A stretch of DNA of 64,000 nucleotides from Actinernus sp. WN-2022 (lineage: Eukaryota; Cnidaria; Anthozoa; Actiniaria; Actinernidae): the NCBI GenBank assembly GCA_030867875.1, contig JAOWCC010000936.1:79145032-79209031 (forward strand). The letters run 5' to 3'. The first letter of the stretch is position 1, and each line of letters starts with the position of its first letter. Of the stretch, positions 1 through 27,711 are shown one piece after another. The position numbers and the translations under genes are program-made. Below the pieces are notes generated by a model that saw nothing but the letters and a program-made list of their open reading frames with translations, did no database searches and had not been told where the DNA came from.

Positions 1-212
1 GTGTGGTAGATCGGCTTGTGTTGGGTAAGAAGCTCCCAGCCCAACACAAGTCGTAGCGCGTCTGCCGATGTGGCAGAAGTTAAAGTAAGTTAAAGTAATA
101 CAGTAGAAATCAGCGGCCAGAGTACAAGATACCTGTGTGAGAACCAAATGTGGTCAGAAGCTGAACTACAGTAGAACGAATACAGTGAAAAGCCGGGCCC
201 GGCAAGAATAAA

Positions 213-275
213 AACCTCTCTAGGAACAAAAAGGAGAAAGAAGGAAAAAGGTGAAAGTGGGTTCCTAGAGAGGTT
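213..275. repeat. Short hairpin
   Basis: A 15-bp perfect inverted repeat (AACCTCTCTAGGAAC at 213-227 and its complement at 261-275) surrounds a purine-rich loop. It resembles the core of a small MITE. No coding potential is evident in the first 750 bases apart from this hairpin. Confidence 0.6.
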
Positions 276-360
276 CTGGTGACACCAGTTTTGGTATTTT
301 GGTTTTTTGGTTTTTTTCATTATTAATTTTTTTTCTTCTTACTGTCTTAGACTAAATTCT

Positions 361-760
361 TGAATGAGTACATATCAACGGATGTCGTTCTCACGAATTA
401 GCCGTTTTGGTTAAATTGGAAATGAGTCGTTAAACTTTTGGTTAAGTAATCGCACATATGTTATTCGAAGCACATACTGAGAAAAAAATACAAATTAAAC
501 TTTATCACTATTTAGACCGTGTCTCGTATAGATGGGCTCAAAGTGGGAATTGTAAGCAATCAACTCATTGATAAAACGCACGACCGAACCCTTATGTATA
601 CCACACCGTTTAACGACGTCAATAAGAGACATACGAGATCCCGAACGATGTAGTACCTCGTAACTTGCTCCAACGACTTTAGTTCGAAGTATAGAGCTGG
701 TACCTATATTGTTTTCTATTGCCGTATGAACAATCTCATAGACTATTTGTTGGACATTCT
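361..760. other. Non-coding stretch without recognised content
   Basis: AT-rich sequence with no ORF of interest. Its 3' end leads into the LINE remnant and may be decayed LINE sequence, but I see no motif that proves it. Confidence 0.4.
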
Positions 761-762
761 TA

Positions 763-1092
763 GGTACTCAAATCGCCCTTGACGCCCTTGAGTGGCATAA
801 TCTAAATGAGCAGAGGACGCAAATGAAGTCAAACCTTATGTACAAGACATTCCATGGTCTAGCTCCAACACGACTTTCGAATCTCTTTCAGAGACTTGAT
901 AAAACTAGTTATTGCAGTTATAACCTCCGAGGCTCTTCTACCAAACTGGTCATGCCTCAACCAAGAACTGAGTTTCTAAAGAAAAGTTGGAGCTACGATG
1001 GAGCAAAAACATGGAATGCCTTGCCGAGTGATTTAAGAGACTGCGACTCTTTTTCCAAATTTTCTGATAAATTTCATAGTTATCTTTATTAG
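763..1092 (+). pseudogene. Non-LTR retrotransposon (LINE) reverse transcriptase, C-terminal remnant
   Basis: The reading frame is open from about 763, and the first ATG is at 823. It reads like the C-terminal tail that follows the reverse transcriptase domain in CR1/L2/Jockey-like LINEs: a 'LxWHxLxEQR' segment, then MYKTFHGLAPTRLSNLF, YNLRGS, a 'PxPRTEFLKKSWSYDGAKTWNALPSDLR' type block and a short end with a TAG stop. The catalytic core is absent, so this is a 5'-truncated copy. About 110 codons remain, against roughly 900 for a full element. The family assignment comes from pattern recognition; the exact clade is not determined. Confidence 0.75.
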
Positions 1093-1200
1093 CCGATCAT
1101 ACAGAGCCTTTTACCGATAGACTGTAGACAATTGGTTTATATTATATACGATTTTAAAATATTTTTATCCATTGTATTAGTTTATATCAGTAATTTATAT

Positions 1201-1785
1201 TTAGTAATTGTATAGAGAACGTATAAAGACCTCTCCACGACATATGCTTTTATTGTTTAGTTGCATAAAACGAGCGACCTCTCCTTTAAATCTAATGAAC
1301 CCACATTGTATACATGCTTGATAAAGTATAGCAGCTAAAATAGTTCGTTTCGCATAGCTACGTTTGATACAAACTTTCTGTACTTGAATGAATGCATCGG
1401 CTACGATTACTAATACATTTGTGGGGAACAAGAGGTCGTAATTTTGTTTATAAATAGTGTTGTATGCCTTTAGTTCTCGCATTATCGTTCGTAGTTGCAA
1501 TTCTTTGTTATCGCTTTGCTTTGGGATTGTGCGGTCTAGATCATGTTGATACCTAAAGCTATCCGGCCCTACTATGCGTAACCTAGTAGTAAGATTGGTA
1601 GTTGTTTCTTCACATGATTCAGTCTCGGAAATAAGACCACAGGTGGTACATATGAATTCCGTTCCTTGCATTTCTATCGGGCATAGACATTCGGAACATG
1701 TTTCACCAGTGTTAATATGTAACCGTGGTTTGATATGTAGGCTTGCACAAATTTCTGGACCAAGTAATCTAATAAGATCATCCAT
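1201..1785 (-). CDS. TFIIB-like transcription initiation factor, virus-like or mobile-element-derived
   Basis: Encodes 194 residues from the ATG at 1785. A longer frame to 1869 runs through a homopolymer and is less likely. Visible are an N-terminal zinc ribbon (CSEC, then a second pair CTTCG about 13 residues later), a linker, and one cyclin-like helical block near the C terminus with a YAKRTILAAILYQACIQCG run, followed by a GEVARFMQL and CRGEVF pattern, as in a TFIIB core repeat. Cellular TFIIB has two cyclin repeats and about 320 residues. This protein has only one, as compact TFIIB-like factors of large DNA viruses can. It is intronless and lies head-to-tail with a Cys-rich ORF upstream on the same strand, which suggests a viral or giant-transposon gene pair. 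The frame is intact. Alternative: a decayed host BRF/TFIIB retrocopy. Confidence 0.55.
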   Translation of the reverse strand: MDDLIRLLGPEICASLHIKPRLHINTGETCSECLCPIEMQGTEFICTTCGLISETESCEETTTNLTTRLRIVGPDSFRYQHDLDRTIPKQSDNKELQLRTIMRELKAYNTIYKQNYDLLFPTNVLVIVADAFIQVQKVCIKRSYAKRTILAAILYQACIQCGFIRFKGEVARFMQLNNKSICRGEVFIRSLYNY

Positions 1786-1914
1786 ACTAGTTGTATACCA
1801 TGTGCCTGTCAATTGTCCAATTGTTTGTTTGTTTTTTTTAAAAAAAAAAAAAAAGAAGAGAGGTCGCATAACAATTTCTCTTCATTCTTTTTTTTTTTTT
1901 TCGTATCGTGATTT
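1786..1914. other. Homopolymer-rich spacer between two minus-strand ORFs
   Basis: The spacer holds a T7/A16-type tract near 1836-1856 and a second T tract near 1889-1901. On the minus strand this separates the Cys-rich ORF stop from the TFIIB-like start. Such tracts are error-prone, so the exact start of the downstream ORF should be treated with care. Confidence 0.6.
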
Positions 1915-2334
1915 CTACTTATCCTCCGATCCTACCACATTTAGATCTTTCTCACTGATGGAGAGGTCATCCAATGCATTATCGAGATCGTGAATGTCCA
2001 CCACATTTTGATCTTTTTCCGATTCCACTACGTTTAGATCTTTCACCGATTCTACTACGTTTGAACACGTGATATTCGCCGACTCGTTAGCTCGCTTCTT
2101 ATCAAGGTTCTTCTTATTGCGAATGGTACGGCGTTGAGGTGCACCACATTTTGCACAAAGTTCGTGAGCAGTACGACAGCCTCGACCACACGTCAAACAT
2201 GGAACGAATATAGCACATCCTCTTCCTATCTGGAAGTTATGTTGAGAGCAATACTCTGACGTCTTTGAACACTTACTTATACATTTCGTGGTCTTTCCTC
2301 GCATCAACCAATCACAAGTTCTTGTCTCAATCAT
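1915..2334 (-). CDS. Cysteine-rich putative zinc-binding protein
   Basis: A 139-residue intronless ORF upstream of the TFIIB-like gene on the same strand. The N-terminal half is Cys/His-rich: C7, a GKTTKC, then YCSQH, and then a CLTCGRGC...CAKCG cluster. The first motif resembles the short C-x-G-x-C-YCxxH fingers seen in small ORFs of large DNA viruses and Polinton-like elements (knowledge of families; not searched). The C-terminal half is acidic and repeats an NVVESEKD-like heptad about four times, which suggests slippage or low-complexity growth. Function is unknown. The neighbour relation to the TFIIB-like gene is its most informative property. Confidence 0.45.
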   Translation of the reverse strand: MIETRTCDWLMRGKTTKCISKCSKTSEYCSQHNFQIGRGCAIFVPCLTCGRGCRTAHELCAKCGAPQRRTIRNKKNLDKKRANESANITCSNVVESVKDLNVVESEKDQNVVDIHDLDNALDDLSISEKDLNVVGSEDK

Positions 2335-2748
2335 CGTGCAATATACCTATATATGTTATATGTCTAATTGGTATCTTAGTTGTGACGTCTACGTTGAGGT
2401 TCTTCAATTATACGCACTTGTCTAATCTGTGTGGTATTAATACGTACTAAGATAACAGCATACGTTAATATCGTGAAGTAGAGAATGTATGTTAGTACCA
2501 TGGATGGATATACTGTAAACTAATCATTCCTTTAATAGGTGTTAAAATGTAAAAAATGTAATAAACGTAATAGGACAGATATACTGTATAATATCGTTCC
2601 TCTAATAGGGTGTTGAAATGTAATAAATTCACAATAAACCAAGTGTTCGAACAAATGTTAATATATGCTCATCATTGATGTAATACCTTATAACTACACT
2701 ACTTTAATAAAACGTATAAATACAATAAATGAACTATAGTAGTAAACA
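2335..2748. other. AT-rich spacer with short direct repeats
   Basis: No ORF of note. A 60-bp motif (TAATCATTCC/TATCGTTCC, TAATAGG, GTTGAAATGTAA) occurs twice near 2520-2550 and 2578-2625, an imperfect tandem duplication. Confidence 0.4.
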
Positions 2749-2965
2749 CAATGTGGGGGTTTGGCGCAATTCCAACAAAATGCAACGAACACATGCTACC
2801 AAGTAGTTTTTTTTTTTTCATTTAATGGACCCCGAACGAAGTGAGGGCTGAACGAAGTGAGGATAGTCCATTAGATGAAAAAAACAACGAAAACGTAACA
2901 ATTTTTACTACTTGGTAGCATGTGTTCGTTGCATTTTGTTGGAATTGCGCCAAACCCCCCATTGT
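2749..2965. mobile_element. Foldback MITE
   Basis: Inverted arms of about 55-60 bp, starting TGGGGGTTTGGCGCAATTCC at 2754 and ending in the complement at about 2961, flank a T-rich loop. The loop contains two copies of a GAACGAAGTGAGG motif. There is no ORF; this looks like a non-autonomous TIR element. Confidence 0.8.
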
Positions 2966-3407
2966 ATATACTACTACCTTAGTTGTCATCGTAATCCTAG
3001 AAGGAAATCTTTGTACGTACTTTTCCTGCTGTTTTCTGTCTATTGTTTAATTTTGCCGAGTCCAGTTCAAGATTTGGAAGCTTGACGATTGACCACGATT
3101 ATTGCAAATTTTTGGACAGTTCAAATAGCTGGATGATTGGTTTTGTTCACTCTAAAATAATAAAATAATTAAAATATTCACCCCACCAAAGTAATAAAAT
3201 CGCATGTCGAGCATTGTTGATGGATATGGAGCGATCGCCGACAGAGAAACACAAAGCGAAATTATAATTCATTAATTGTGAAAATGTCGGAAGAAAACCC
3301 TAAAATACTTTAGTCAGTTCAGACTTAAAACAATTAAGTTCAATTAGAAAGCGAACATGATTTTATATGAAAATTGTCAAATGTTTGGGTAATCTTCTGG
3401 AAATATA

Positions 3408-4143
3408 TTAAAGGGATACCCGAGTGAAAAACACATTGGGGCTCAAAAGAATCTTCAACATGTTCTTTGTTCAGAAAATGTATTAAAATTTGATCAAAGG
3501 TTTTTAGTATTAAGAACGAGCACCTCAAAGTTGGCCCCACGAAGACATGGGCGCCGCCATCTTTGTTTGCATTTACGGAAGTGACGTCACTTCGTCCCAC
3601 CAGCGTTCTCACTCTCTCACTTATTAGGTGTTTTTAGGATGATAAACGCCTTAACTGTACCTCACATACATTGTAGTTCTTATACTTATTCAGAAGTCAC
3701 TCGAGTCTTTTAAGCCATGTTGTTTTGCTGTTATTAAATGGCAGTTACGAGAACTTGTTGTTCGTCTGATAATTTCTCGCCTTCCCAATGCTTTTCTTCC
3801 TCCTCCCAGTCTTCTGAACTTTTCTCATAATGTCGTCTTCATCATAATTCCGGTTTCTGTAAGAATTCCTCTGCAATCTCGATGAAAATATATCCACTTT
3901 AATTCCGAGCGTGTGAAAATCATACAAAGACAAGTAGCCGCGATACGCTGGTGGGACGAAGTGACGTCACTTCCGTAAATGCAAACAAAGATGGCGGCGC
4001 CCATGTCTTCGCGGGGCCAACTTTGAGGTGCTCGTTCTTAATACTAAAAACGTTTGATCAAATTTTAATACATTTTCTGAACAAAGAACATGTTGAAGAT
4101 TCTTTTGAGCCCCAATGTGTTTTTCACTCGGGTATCCCTTTAA
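3408..4143. mobile_element. TTAA-flanked foldback element, copy A (736 bp)
   Basis: Arms of about 195 bp (3411-3606 and 3951-4140) are almost perfect inverted copies. Each arm runs from a GGGATACCCGAGTG end to the CTTCCGTAAATGCAAAC/GTGACGTCAC region. TTAA lies at 3408-3411 and again at 4140-4143, the target-site duplication expected of piggyBac-type elements. The arms contain a CRE-like TGACGTCA and an AAGATGGCGGC motif that could act as promoter elements. The ~340-bp centre shows no transposase. Confidence 0.8.
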
Positions 4144-4610
4144 GTAATGGTCCAAATAAGAACTGTAGTGTCTACGGCAAGGAATGTTAAAAGGTGTTAA
4201 TTTTCTATTATTCTTTCTCGTAATTTCATTGGTTGATACTTATAAATTCAATAGAAACCCATCGAAATAATGCATTTTCATTCGATTTTTTTTTGTGGTT
4301 TGAATTTATTTTTGATCAAACTAACTATGGTTTAATTTCGAAGAATATCGTGTGTGGGGAAAGTTCTCAAATTTGCGATTGAAAAATCCTTTGTTTTCTC
4401 TATATCCGATTGGCTGGATGGTGGCTTCTCTGCGTTTTCACAGAAAAAAGAGCCAATAGCATAAAAAATACTTTATTTTCGAGATGTAGTTTGGACTGTA
4501 GATACCTCCTAAATCACTTAAGGCATATTCAAGCAAAATCGTATGTGGGGGAGGCTCATTGCCGCAGAACAATGGATTCCACTACAGTTCTTATCTGGAC
4601 CATTACTTAA
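4140..4610. mobile_element. TTAA-flanked element, copy B, abutting copy A
   Basis: Inverted ends GTAATGGTCC (4144) and GGACCATTAC (to 4606) extend about 45 bp with mismatches (AAGAACTGTAGTG is shared). TTAA is at 4140-4143, shared with copy A, and at 4607-4610. The centre is AT-rich and non-coding. Confidence 0.7.
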
Positions 4611-5280
4611 TTCAGTTAATAAATTTACTGACTTAATACTTTTTTACGAAAGCATACTTACTAGGCTATTTCATAAACTGTTTAAGTAAAAATGTTTATC
4701 ATATGTATGAAAACATTTAGTGCCAACATTACTCTTTCACTTTTCTTTCATTCTTATTCCCAAGAAAAAGATATGATCGAGGAAATATATATATATTTTG
4801 TTCATTTTGGTAGCGTGACAAATCGACTAATCGGACGAAAGCATTCACATTTGGTAACTGAGAGTATTTACTATAGTTAGTACTTACAAGTTTGTTCGTA
4901 TTCTTCTTCAGCTCGTTTTTTTCCAAGTTTTTCAGTGTCCTTATCGTATCGTTATATCGCCACTCAACTCTAGTGATTTCAACGTGCCTGTTTTCAACTT
5001 TCAAATCTTCCACAAATATGCACATTTCTGCCTCCAGATAATGCCATTCGGGTTCTTGTTAATGTTGTCATCGAAACTCAGTGCATCTGAAGTGAAGTAC
5101 AGGTCAGTTTTCATCCATAAAAAGCATTTTTGATGTTGAAAAAAAATTGTTGTGAGCACCACGAGGTTCAACTTCAAGTAAAACTCGTCGGGTCTCGGTC
5201 TAAATTTAGCTTAATTTCTATTCGCTCTTCGGTTTACCGCGAAGTGGGTTCCTGGCGCGCGCGTCAAAAGTGGGTTTTCG

Positions 5281-7126
5281 CAGAAGTCCATAACCAGAAG
5301 TGTCCATCTGTATTGGGGTAGTGCGGCCCATCAGTTTACAGAGTAGTCTATTTTTAGAAATGCTAATCTCAAATTTCGCGGGGGAAATCAATGGCGGACA
5401 TTGCCATTGGGCCGGGTCAGATGCGAGAGTCATGGCTCCGGGGGGGCACTCATGTACACGACGTAAATGAGATGTACGGCGGTACCGGATAAAGGTTTGA
5501 GCCCAATTTGGCAAACTAAGTCTTGTTTTGGAGCAAATCAACTATCAATTCGGGTTGATTTTCATAAATTTTATTGGAAATTCTGGTTAATAAAAACACC
5601 TTCATTACATTTTATTTTGCAAACTGGGTCAGGCTCTGAAGACGGTACCTCTCATACCTCCGTACCTCCCCTTTATTATGCAAGCAGTGCCCCCCGGTTT
5701 GAAGCTCAGTACATACAGGTCGCCAAGCGGTGCTACAAACTACAAAGCTAAGTACGGTGGCAAATGTCGGGCTTTTGACGACTAAAATTGAAGATATTGG
5801 AATTGTAATGAAACGAAATGTATAGACTGATCATCTGTGCCTCTGCTAATGGATCTTGGGGTGATTGAAGAAAGTTAAAAGCGATTTTCAAGTCTTCAAG
5901 TGTTGACTAGTGACGAGTATAAAAGTTTGAATTATGAATGAAAACGGAACCGAACATTCACATTCATCTGGCCAGGAACAACTGACATTATACAAAGACA
6001 AATTAAATCAAAGTAAGCCAAGTTTACTTTTACTTTTTTATTTAATTGTTTTGTTTTTAATCCATTGAAATCGGCCTTTGAAACTCGGTCGCATATGACC
6101 CGTTGCCGTGAGGCAGTTGATTCAAATCTTCTAATAATCTTGTTCACTGGTTGCCTGAAGAAAAAACCCTGTTTGTACTAATTTTAAGAACTGGAATTTC
6201 ATTTCCAGCTGCGATAGTTGCGTTCAGTTTTCTAGTTTTCGATTGTAAAGTTTATTCTTGGAGATGTATAACAGTTAGTGTCTTTAATAAAACAGCAAAG
6301 TGACAATTGTTTCATTGTTTGATTGTGATTCATGACTGAACTGCCTGAAATCAAACTTCGCTTCTTGCTAGTGTTAAGTGTACCAGAAATTGACTTTTTC
6401 ACAGTTTATAGCTATCTTCTTTCAGTTCCAGTCGATTATTAAGCCTTGCTTGGAGATTTGCCGGGCTGTTCTTTTATCTGCCAAACGCAAATTACTTTCA
6501 GGATTTTCAAATATTCACTTGAGCTCAACTCAAAGACAAAGTAAACAAATTCGGTGCACTTAATTACTCTTGAGAGAACATGTGATTGTCTTTTTCAGTG
6601 CATTTCTTAAGTCCTATTATAAACAAAAATAGCATGATTTGTATGTGATATTTATCACTTGCTGTATTTATGCCAAATATCACTACAAAAATCTGTGTTT
6701 ATGAACCAAAAGACAAAACTTAGCTTCGTTCTGTATACATCACACAAGTGCTGTAAACACGAAGTCTGAAACGGACGAAACGGGAAAATAAAAGGTTACA
6801 AAGGAACCACATGTTCTGGTTTATAATGGTCTTTCCTGAACATGTGGTGCTCACCAGTTCTTGCCTGTTATAAATGAGAAATAGCTGATTATCAAGAAGT
6901 TTCTACACTAGCAAGTAGCATTCGCTCGCCTTGTCCGCCAAAATTTTGTACAATATTACAAACAAAGGAAATCGCTGTATTAGCCAATCAGGTACTGCTG
7001 ATAAATTTTCGAAGAATATGATTGGCTGCGAGATGGCGGGAAAAGCTTTCTATAAATAGACTACTCTGTAAACTGATGGACCAAACCCTATAGTGAAAGA
7101 TGGACACTTCTGGTTATGGACTTCTG
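5281..7126. mobile_element. TIR transposon remnant with 7-bp target duplication (1846 bp)
   Basis: The 26 terminal bases (starting CAGAAGTCCATAACCAGAAG) are perfectly inverted at 7101-7126. A longer imperfect TIR follows, with TCAGTTTACAGAGTAGTCTA at 5332 matching its complement near 7060-7078. GTTTTCG lies immediately outside both ends (5274-5280 and 7127-7133), a 7-bp target-site duplication. No transposase frame survives inside. A related shorter copy is at 52838-53613. Confidence 0.8.
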
Positions 7127-8150
7127 GTTTTCGACATAAAATGCTTTTCCAAATTCCTTCACAACCCTTCGTAAAACAAATAGCGATAAAACCCATACAT
7201 TTGGAAAGAAACTAAACAACTTGTCACATGAAGGCAAATACTAATTTAAACAAGCTAATTTCCGTTTTTCTGCTAAAATTCAACTTTATAGAGTGTTAAT
7301 GTACTTGTACAAGCAAGCACCACCAAATTCTTACTTCGAGCATACAACCACAGTGATCCTTGTTGTTCAAAACTCCCGCTAAAGTCCCGCGAAAAATTTT
7401 TCTCACAAAAACAAAGGCTAGAATAGACGCTGCTGTGATTGGTTCAATATTGGTTCCGGTTGTCAATGTTGGGGGGTGCGTTAATTGAGCGGTGTTAGGA
7501 CGAATTAACATCGAGGGAGGGGAGAGTAAGTGAACTTTTTGCTTTATTTTCGTGTGTACTGCCACACCGTAGTGTCAGACATCAAACAGAAACGCGAAAT
7601 GTCGTTTTAACTCGCCCTAAAAGAGTAGTTTTATTTAGAGTAGTTTTATTTAGAGTAGTACTCTAAATTTATAGTTCACTTGTTGCCTGATAATGTGTCC
7701 CTAGGGAAATGGCGTTTAAAAGCTGAAATACGTCTGGGAAGTGTGATATTTTGAGGTCAACTCACGGCCGGTTGGGGTCGCCGAGCGAGGGACTTTCACT
7801 CCTTGTCATTTTTACTGTACTATGGTGAACTTTTGTGAGGAATCGGTTTTTGAAAGGCTTAAAACAGTCCCAAATCATCGCAAACAGAGTCAAAAACAAC
7901 AACACAAGGTCAGTGAAGTATATATATTTAATAGTAAGACATTCTTTTAGGAAGATATCACATTTTCGAGATAGTTTACGCATAAAAATCAGTTCGCTGT
8001 TACAAAGTCCGATAGTAATTACCACCCCCCGCGGCATTGGGCTTCCTGTGGTACTTCTGTTTCAGTTCCTTCAATTTCAGCCTTCCAAAGCAACTTCGTT
8101 ATGTTTTGATATAAAATCCACGACTGATGTATAAAACAAATGAACACCAT
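7127..8150. other. Non-coding intergenic stretch
   Basis: Nothing coding is convincing. A short TTTATTTAGAGTAG unit is repeated three times at 7629-7660. Confidence 0.4.
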
Positions 8151-8677
8151 ACTTATATGGCGTACCATCCCCGCCAAAATTCATGGTTTGAATTCGAAGT
8201 TCTTCACATGAATTTTACACTCAAGTAGAATATTTCATATTGTTATTTTGTATTTTATAAGCTTTATCAAGGTTTCAACATACGTGTTTTATATTTGTCG
8301 TTCAAGTTTTACATTCGAGATTGTCACTGTTCATTCTAAACTCCACGTCATGCATTCGTCGCTCGAGTTTCACATTACAAAGTCGACGACTTTTATTTTC
8401 AACTCGACGTTTTGAATTGAACTTCACGCTTCAGTAACTTCCCGGTTGACCTTGGGAACCTCGTACCCAGAACTCCTCGGTAGTCAGTCATCCTTGGAGT
8501 TGTTAGGTCTGGTAATAAACGCAGGCGCTACGCAGGCGCAGATTTGACAGGAACAACACACGTGCTTGATCTCTGTGTTCTACTGACTATGGAACCCGTT
8601 AAGAATACGAAAGCTGCCCTTCGCCGTGTTGCAGATAGCCTGCTTTCAGCGGAGAAAGCGGCGAACTGCGAGAGGTT

Positions 8678-9025
8678 TGTTGTCGAGTTCTCTTTTGCAA
8701 GTTCGTAAACCGTAAATATCATGCTCTTTCCATAGCGCCAGAAGATCTTTACTTAGAAGTAGGCTCTGCTATAGCTTCCTCCTGCTCCGTTTTCAAAGTT
8801 CGCCTTCGCCTTTACCCTCCTTCGCCTTTACCTTGGTTCCAAAGGTTTTCTAGAGAGAACACAGCTGCTCGCTTCTTTCTCCGCGGCTGGGTAAAGGTAC
8901 TTTGAAAACGGAGCAGGAGGAAGCTATACATAACCTAGGCTTCTAGGTAAAGATGTTCTGGCTGTGCTTTCGACAGGCTTTGGAAAGAGTATGATATTTA
9001 CGGTAAAGAGAACTCGACAACAAAC
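8678..9025. repeat. Nested inverted repeat (foldback) carrying captured coding sequence
   Basis: The outer arms share TTTGTTGTCGAGTTCTC, then the region encoding GKSMIFTV, then a CTTCCTCCTGCTCCGTTTTC block, in opposite orientation. The loop contains a TACCTTGGTTCCAAAGG end that belongs to the TACCCTGGTTCC MITE family seen at 20418 and 27712. Confidence 0.7.
8949..9005 (+). pseudogene. RecQ-like helicase Walker A fragment
   Basis: The + strand encodes KDVLAVLSTGFGKSMIFTV, which matches the helicase motif I (Walker A, TGFGKS) context of RecQ-family DNA helicases. A degraded second copy (YGKSMIFTVYELAKENS) is on the opposite strand at about 8675-8730 in the other palindrome arm. Only about 20-60 codons remain, so this is a captured exon piece, not a working gene. 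Confidence 0.55.
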
Positions 9026-9244
9026 CGTGATTTAATTCACCACTGAAAAGTACTATTGTCGACCAAATTGCAGAGATGCAATCCGGCTATTGACTTCACG
9101 GCCGTTGAACTTAGTAGCGATGTACAGTAGAGGAAATAATCAGAAATCCGCCTCAATACATTTATGCAACGGTCATCCATTTCTTTCGGCAAACATTCAG
9201 GAGTAACTGCAGAATACCCCCTCCGAATAACGAACCTCACAACC

Positions 9245-9485
9245 AAAGATACGATACCCCTGACACGTCTAATACACGTAATACACCTGATACGTATGAT
9301 ATGCGTGATACACATGATATGTCTGATAACCCTGATACGTCTGATACACGTGATACGCTTGATACACGATACGTCTGATACGCCGTGATATGTCTGATAC
9401 GCGTGATGGCCTCTGATTCGTCTGATACGAGTGATACACGTTGATACGTCTGATACACGTGATACGTCTGATACGCCTGATACAA
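9245..9485. repeat. GATACGTCTGATACACGT minisatellite
   Basis: About 240 bp of degenerate 9/18-bp repeats built from GATACxxCT and GATACxxGT words. ORFs across it are by-products of the period being a multiple of three. Confidence 0.85.
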
Positions 9486-9821
9486 CAATAACAACCCTAA
9501 CCGTCAGTAAAGAAGTTCCCAGGTAAACGTCGAGGTTTTAGGGCTAAGGAAACTGAAAAAAATCCCGATGTACAATTATACCGAGTGCCACAGGTAAAGG
9601 TTGTGATCGTCAACCCTAACGAGAAGAGTAGAAACGAGAAGCTCAGTCTTTCTCTGAGGAGTCGAAGTCCATCCGCTTAGTGAATGTTGGCATAACTGCA
9701 GAATATCCCCTCCAAGATGTGTGTTACCGGTATCAAGATACGCGTATCAGACGTGAAAATATTCATGTGAAGAACTTCGAATTCAAACCATGAATTTTGG
9801 CGGGGATGGTACGCCATATAC

Positions 9822-10445
9822 TTATGCAGTAGACTTTTGAAAGCAATATTTTCCAAATTAATAAATGGAGATTGGACAAAACACAAATCCGAGAGAGATT
9901 TTCGCAATGAAACATTCCCTGGGTTTTCGTCTTGTTCGTCCGCCATTTTGCAAAATTCAGAACGAGGCTCATAAATTAACCTCGCGCCAGTCTTACTCGG
10001 ATACCAAAATGGTGGCGGTTGCTAAGATTTCGAAGTTGGTCAACCTTTTGGTTTTATTCGTCGAAAGAGAAACATAATACGCTAGTATTGCACTCAAATG
10101 AAATTTAGCAACTGAGAAAGATCCTGCTCGTTCGAGGAGCTAAAAATATACGGAATACGCGGTATTTACAGACGGAATTCTTGCATGTCAGGCCCAGGGT
10201 CGAGTTAATGTTGTCCCATAATTTCAAAACAAGATAGCAGAGATTGGTTTGTTATTATCGTCTTTGTACTTCAATCGAGGAGCTTTCCTGATGAAAAGCT
10301 AACGTGCTATGCCATGGGAAAATTGGTTCAACTAGGTCTAGGGAGAACTATTTTACTCCAGCATGGCAACGTGAAACGTATGATAATTAGGAGCCGATAA
10401 TTATTCGTAGGGAGATATCATAAGTTAACAGCAGGGGCGATAATC
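9822..10445. promoter_or_regulatory. Probable promoter and 5' UTR region of ATAT1
   Basis: This stretch lies directly upstream of the ATAT1 start codon. It contains CCGCCATTTTG near 9940 and AAAATGGTGGCGG near 10006, motifs common near animal transcription starts. I see no clear TATA box. The exact start of transcription is not visible. Confidence 0.35.
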
Positions 10446-27105
<16,660 letters not shown>

Positions 27106-27711
27106 CGAGAATTTTGACGAGGCTATTCTGTGTCATGTATCCAGTGGTTTGTAGGGGGGAAATGATGCATGGAAATTACTTAAAAGACTCCTGATGTACG
27201 CCGCATGTTCCGAGAAACAACAAATAATTTGTTTCGTTCAGCCAGGATACATTTAGCCTGGATGCCATAGGCTCAAAGAAGTGAGAGAGGAGAGAGAAGA
27301 AGAGTATCTGGTGTTATCCGTTGAGAAGTAATATATACAACACTGTCAGCCGTGTTGTATCACATATCCAAACACTGAGAACTGAACTTGAAAAACGACG
27401 CGAAGCGGAGTTTTTTAAATTCAGTTCGAGGTGTTTGGAATATGGATTCTCCAACGAATTTACCATTGAAGAGAAAACGGAGAACACAGTTTGGATAATT
27501 TATGCAAGTGTTTCATCACATATCCAAACTCCTTCACGCTTGTGATTTTCTTTGTAATATTCTCATTAATTATTAATGAGTTTGAGAATCTCACTTCCAT
27601 GCGATTAGGTTCAGAATTTGAACGTCGCCCCTGATTGGATAATATACTCATTACCAGGCGCAACCGTGAGTGCTGGATGTAACGGCAATATTCTTTGGCT
27701 TACTAATAGCT

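Larger units (their letters stand above)
8152..9821. mobile_element. TIR element containing nested palindrome and helicase fragment
   Basis: The ends are inverted copies of about 60 bp (CTTATATGGCGTACCATCC at 8152, complement ending near 9821; the arms continue through a TTCATGGTTTGAATTCGAAG block). Inside lies a second inverted repeat (8678-9025) and a minisatellite (9245-9485). The autonomous transposase is missing. Confidence 0.7.

Noticed and set aside
1574..1993. Plus-strand 139-codon ORF
   Set aside because: Antisense shadow of the TFIIB-like gene and a homopolymer.
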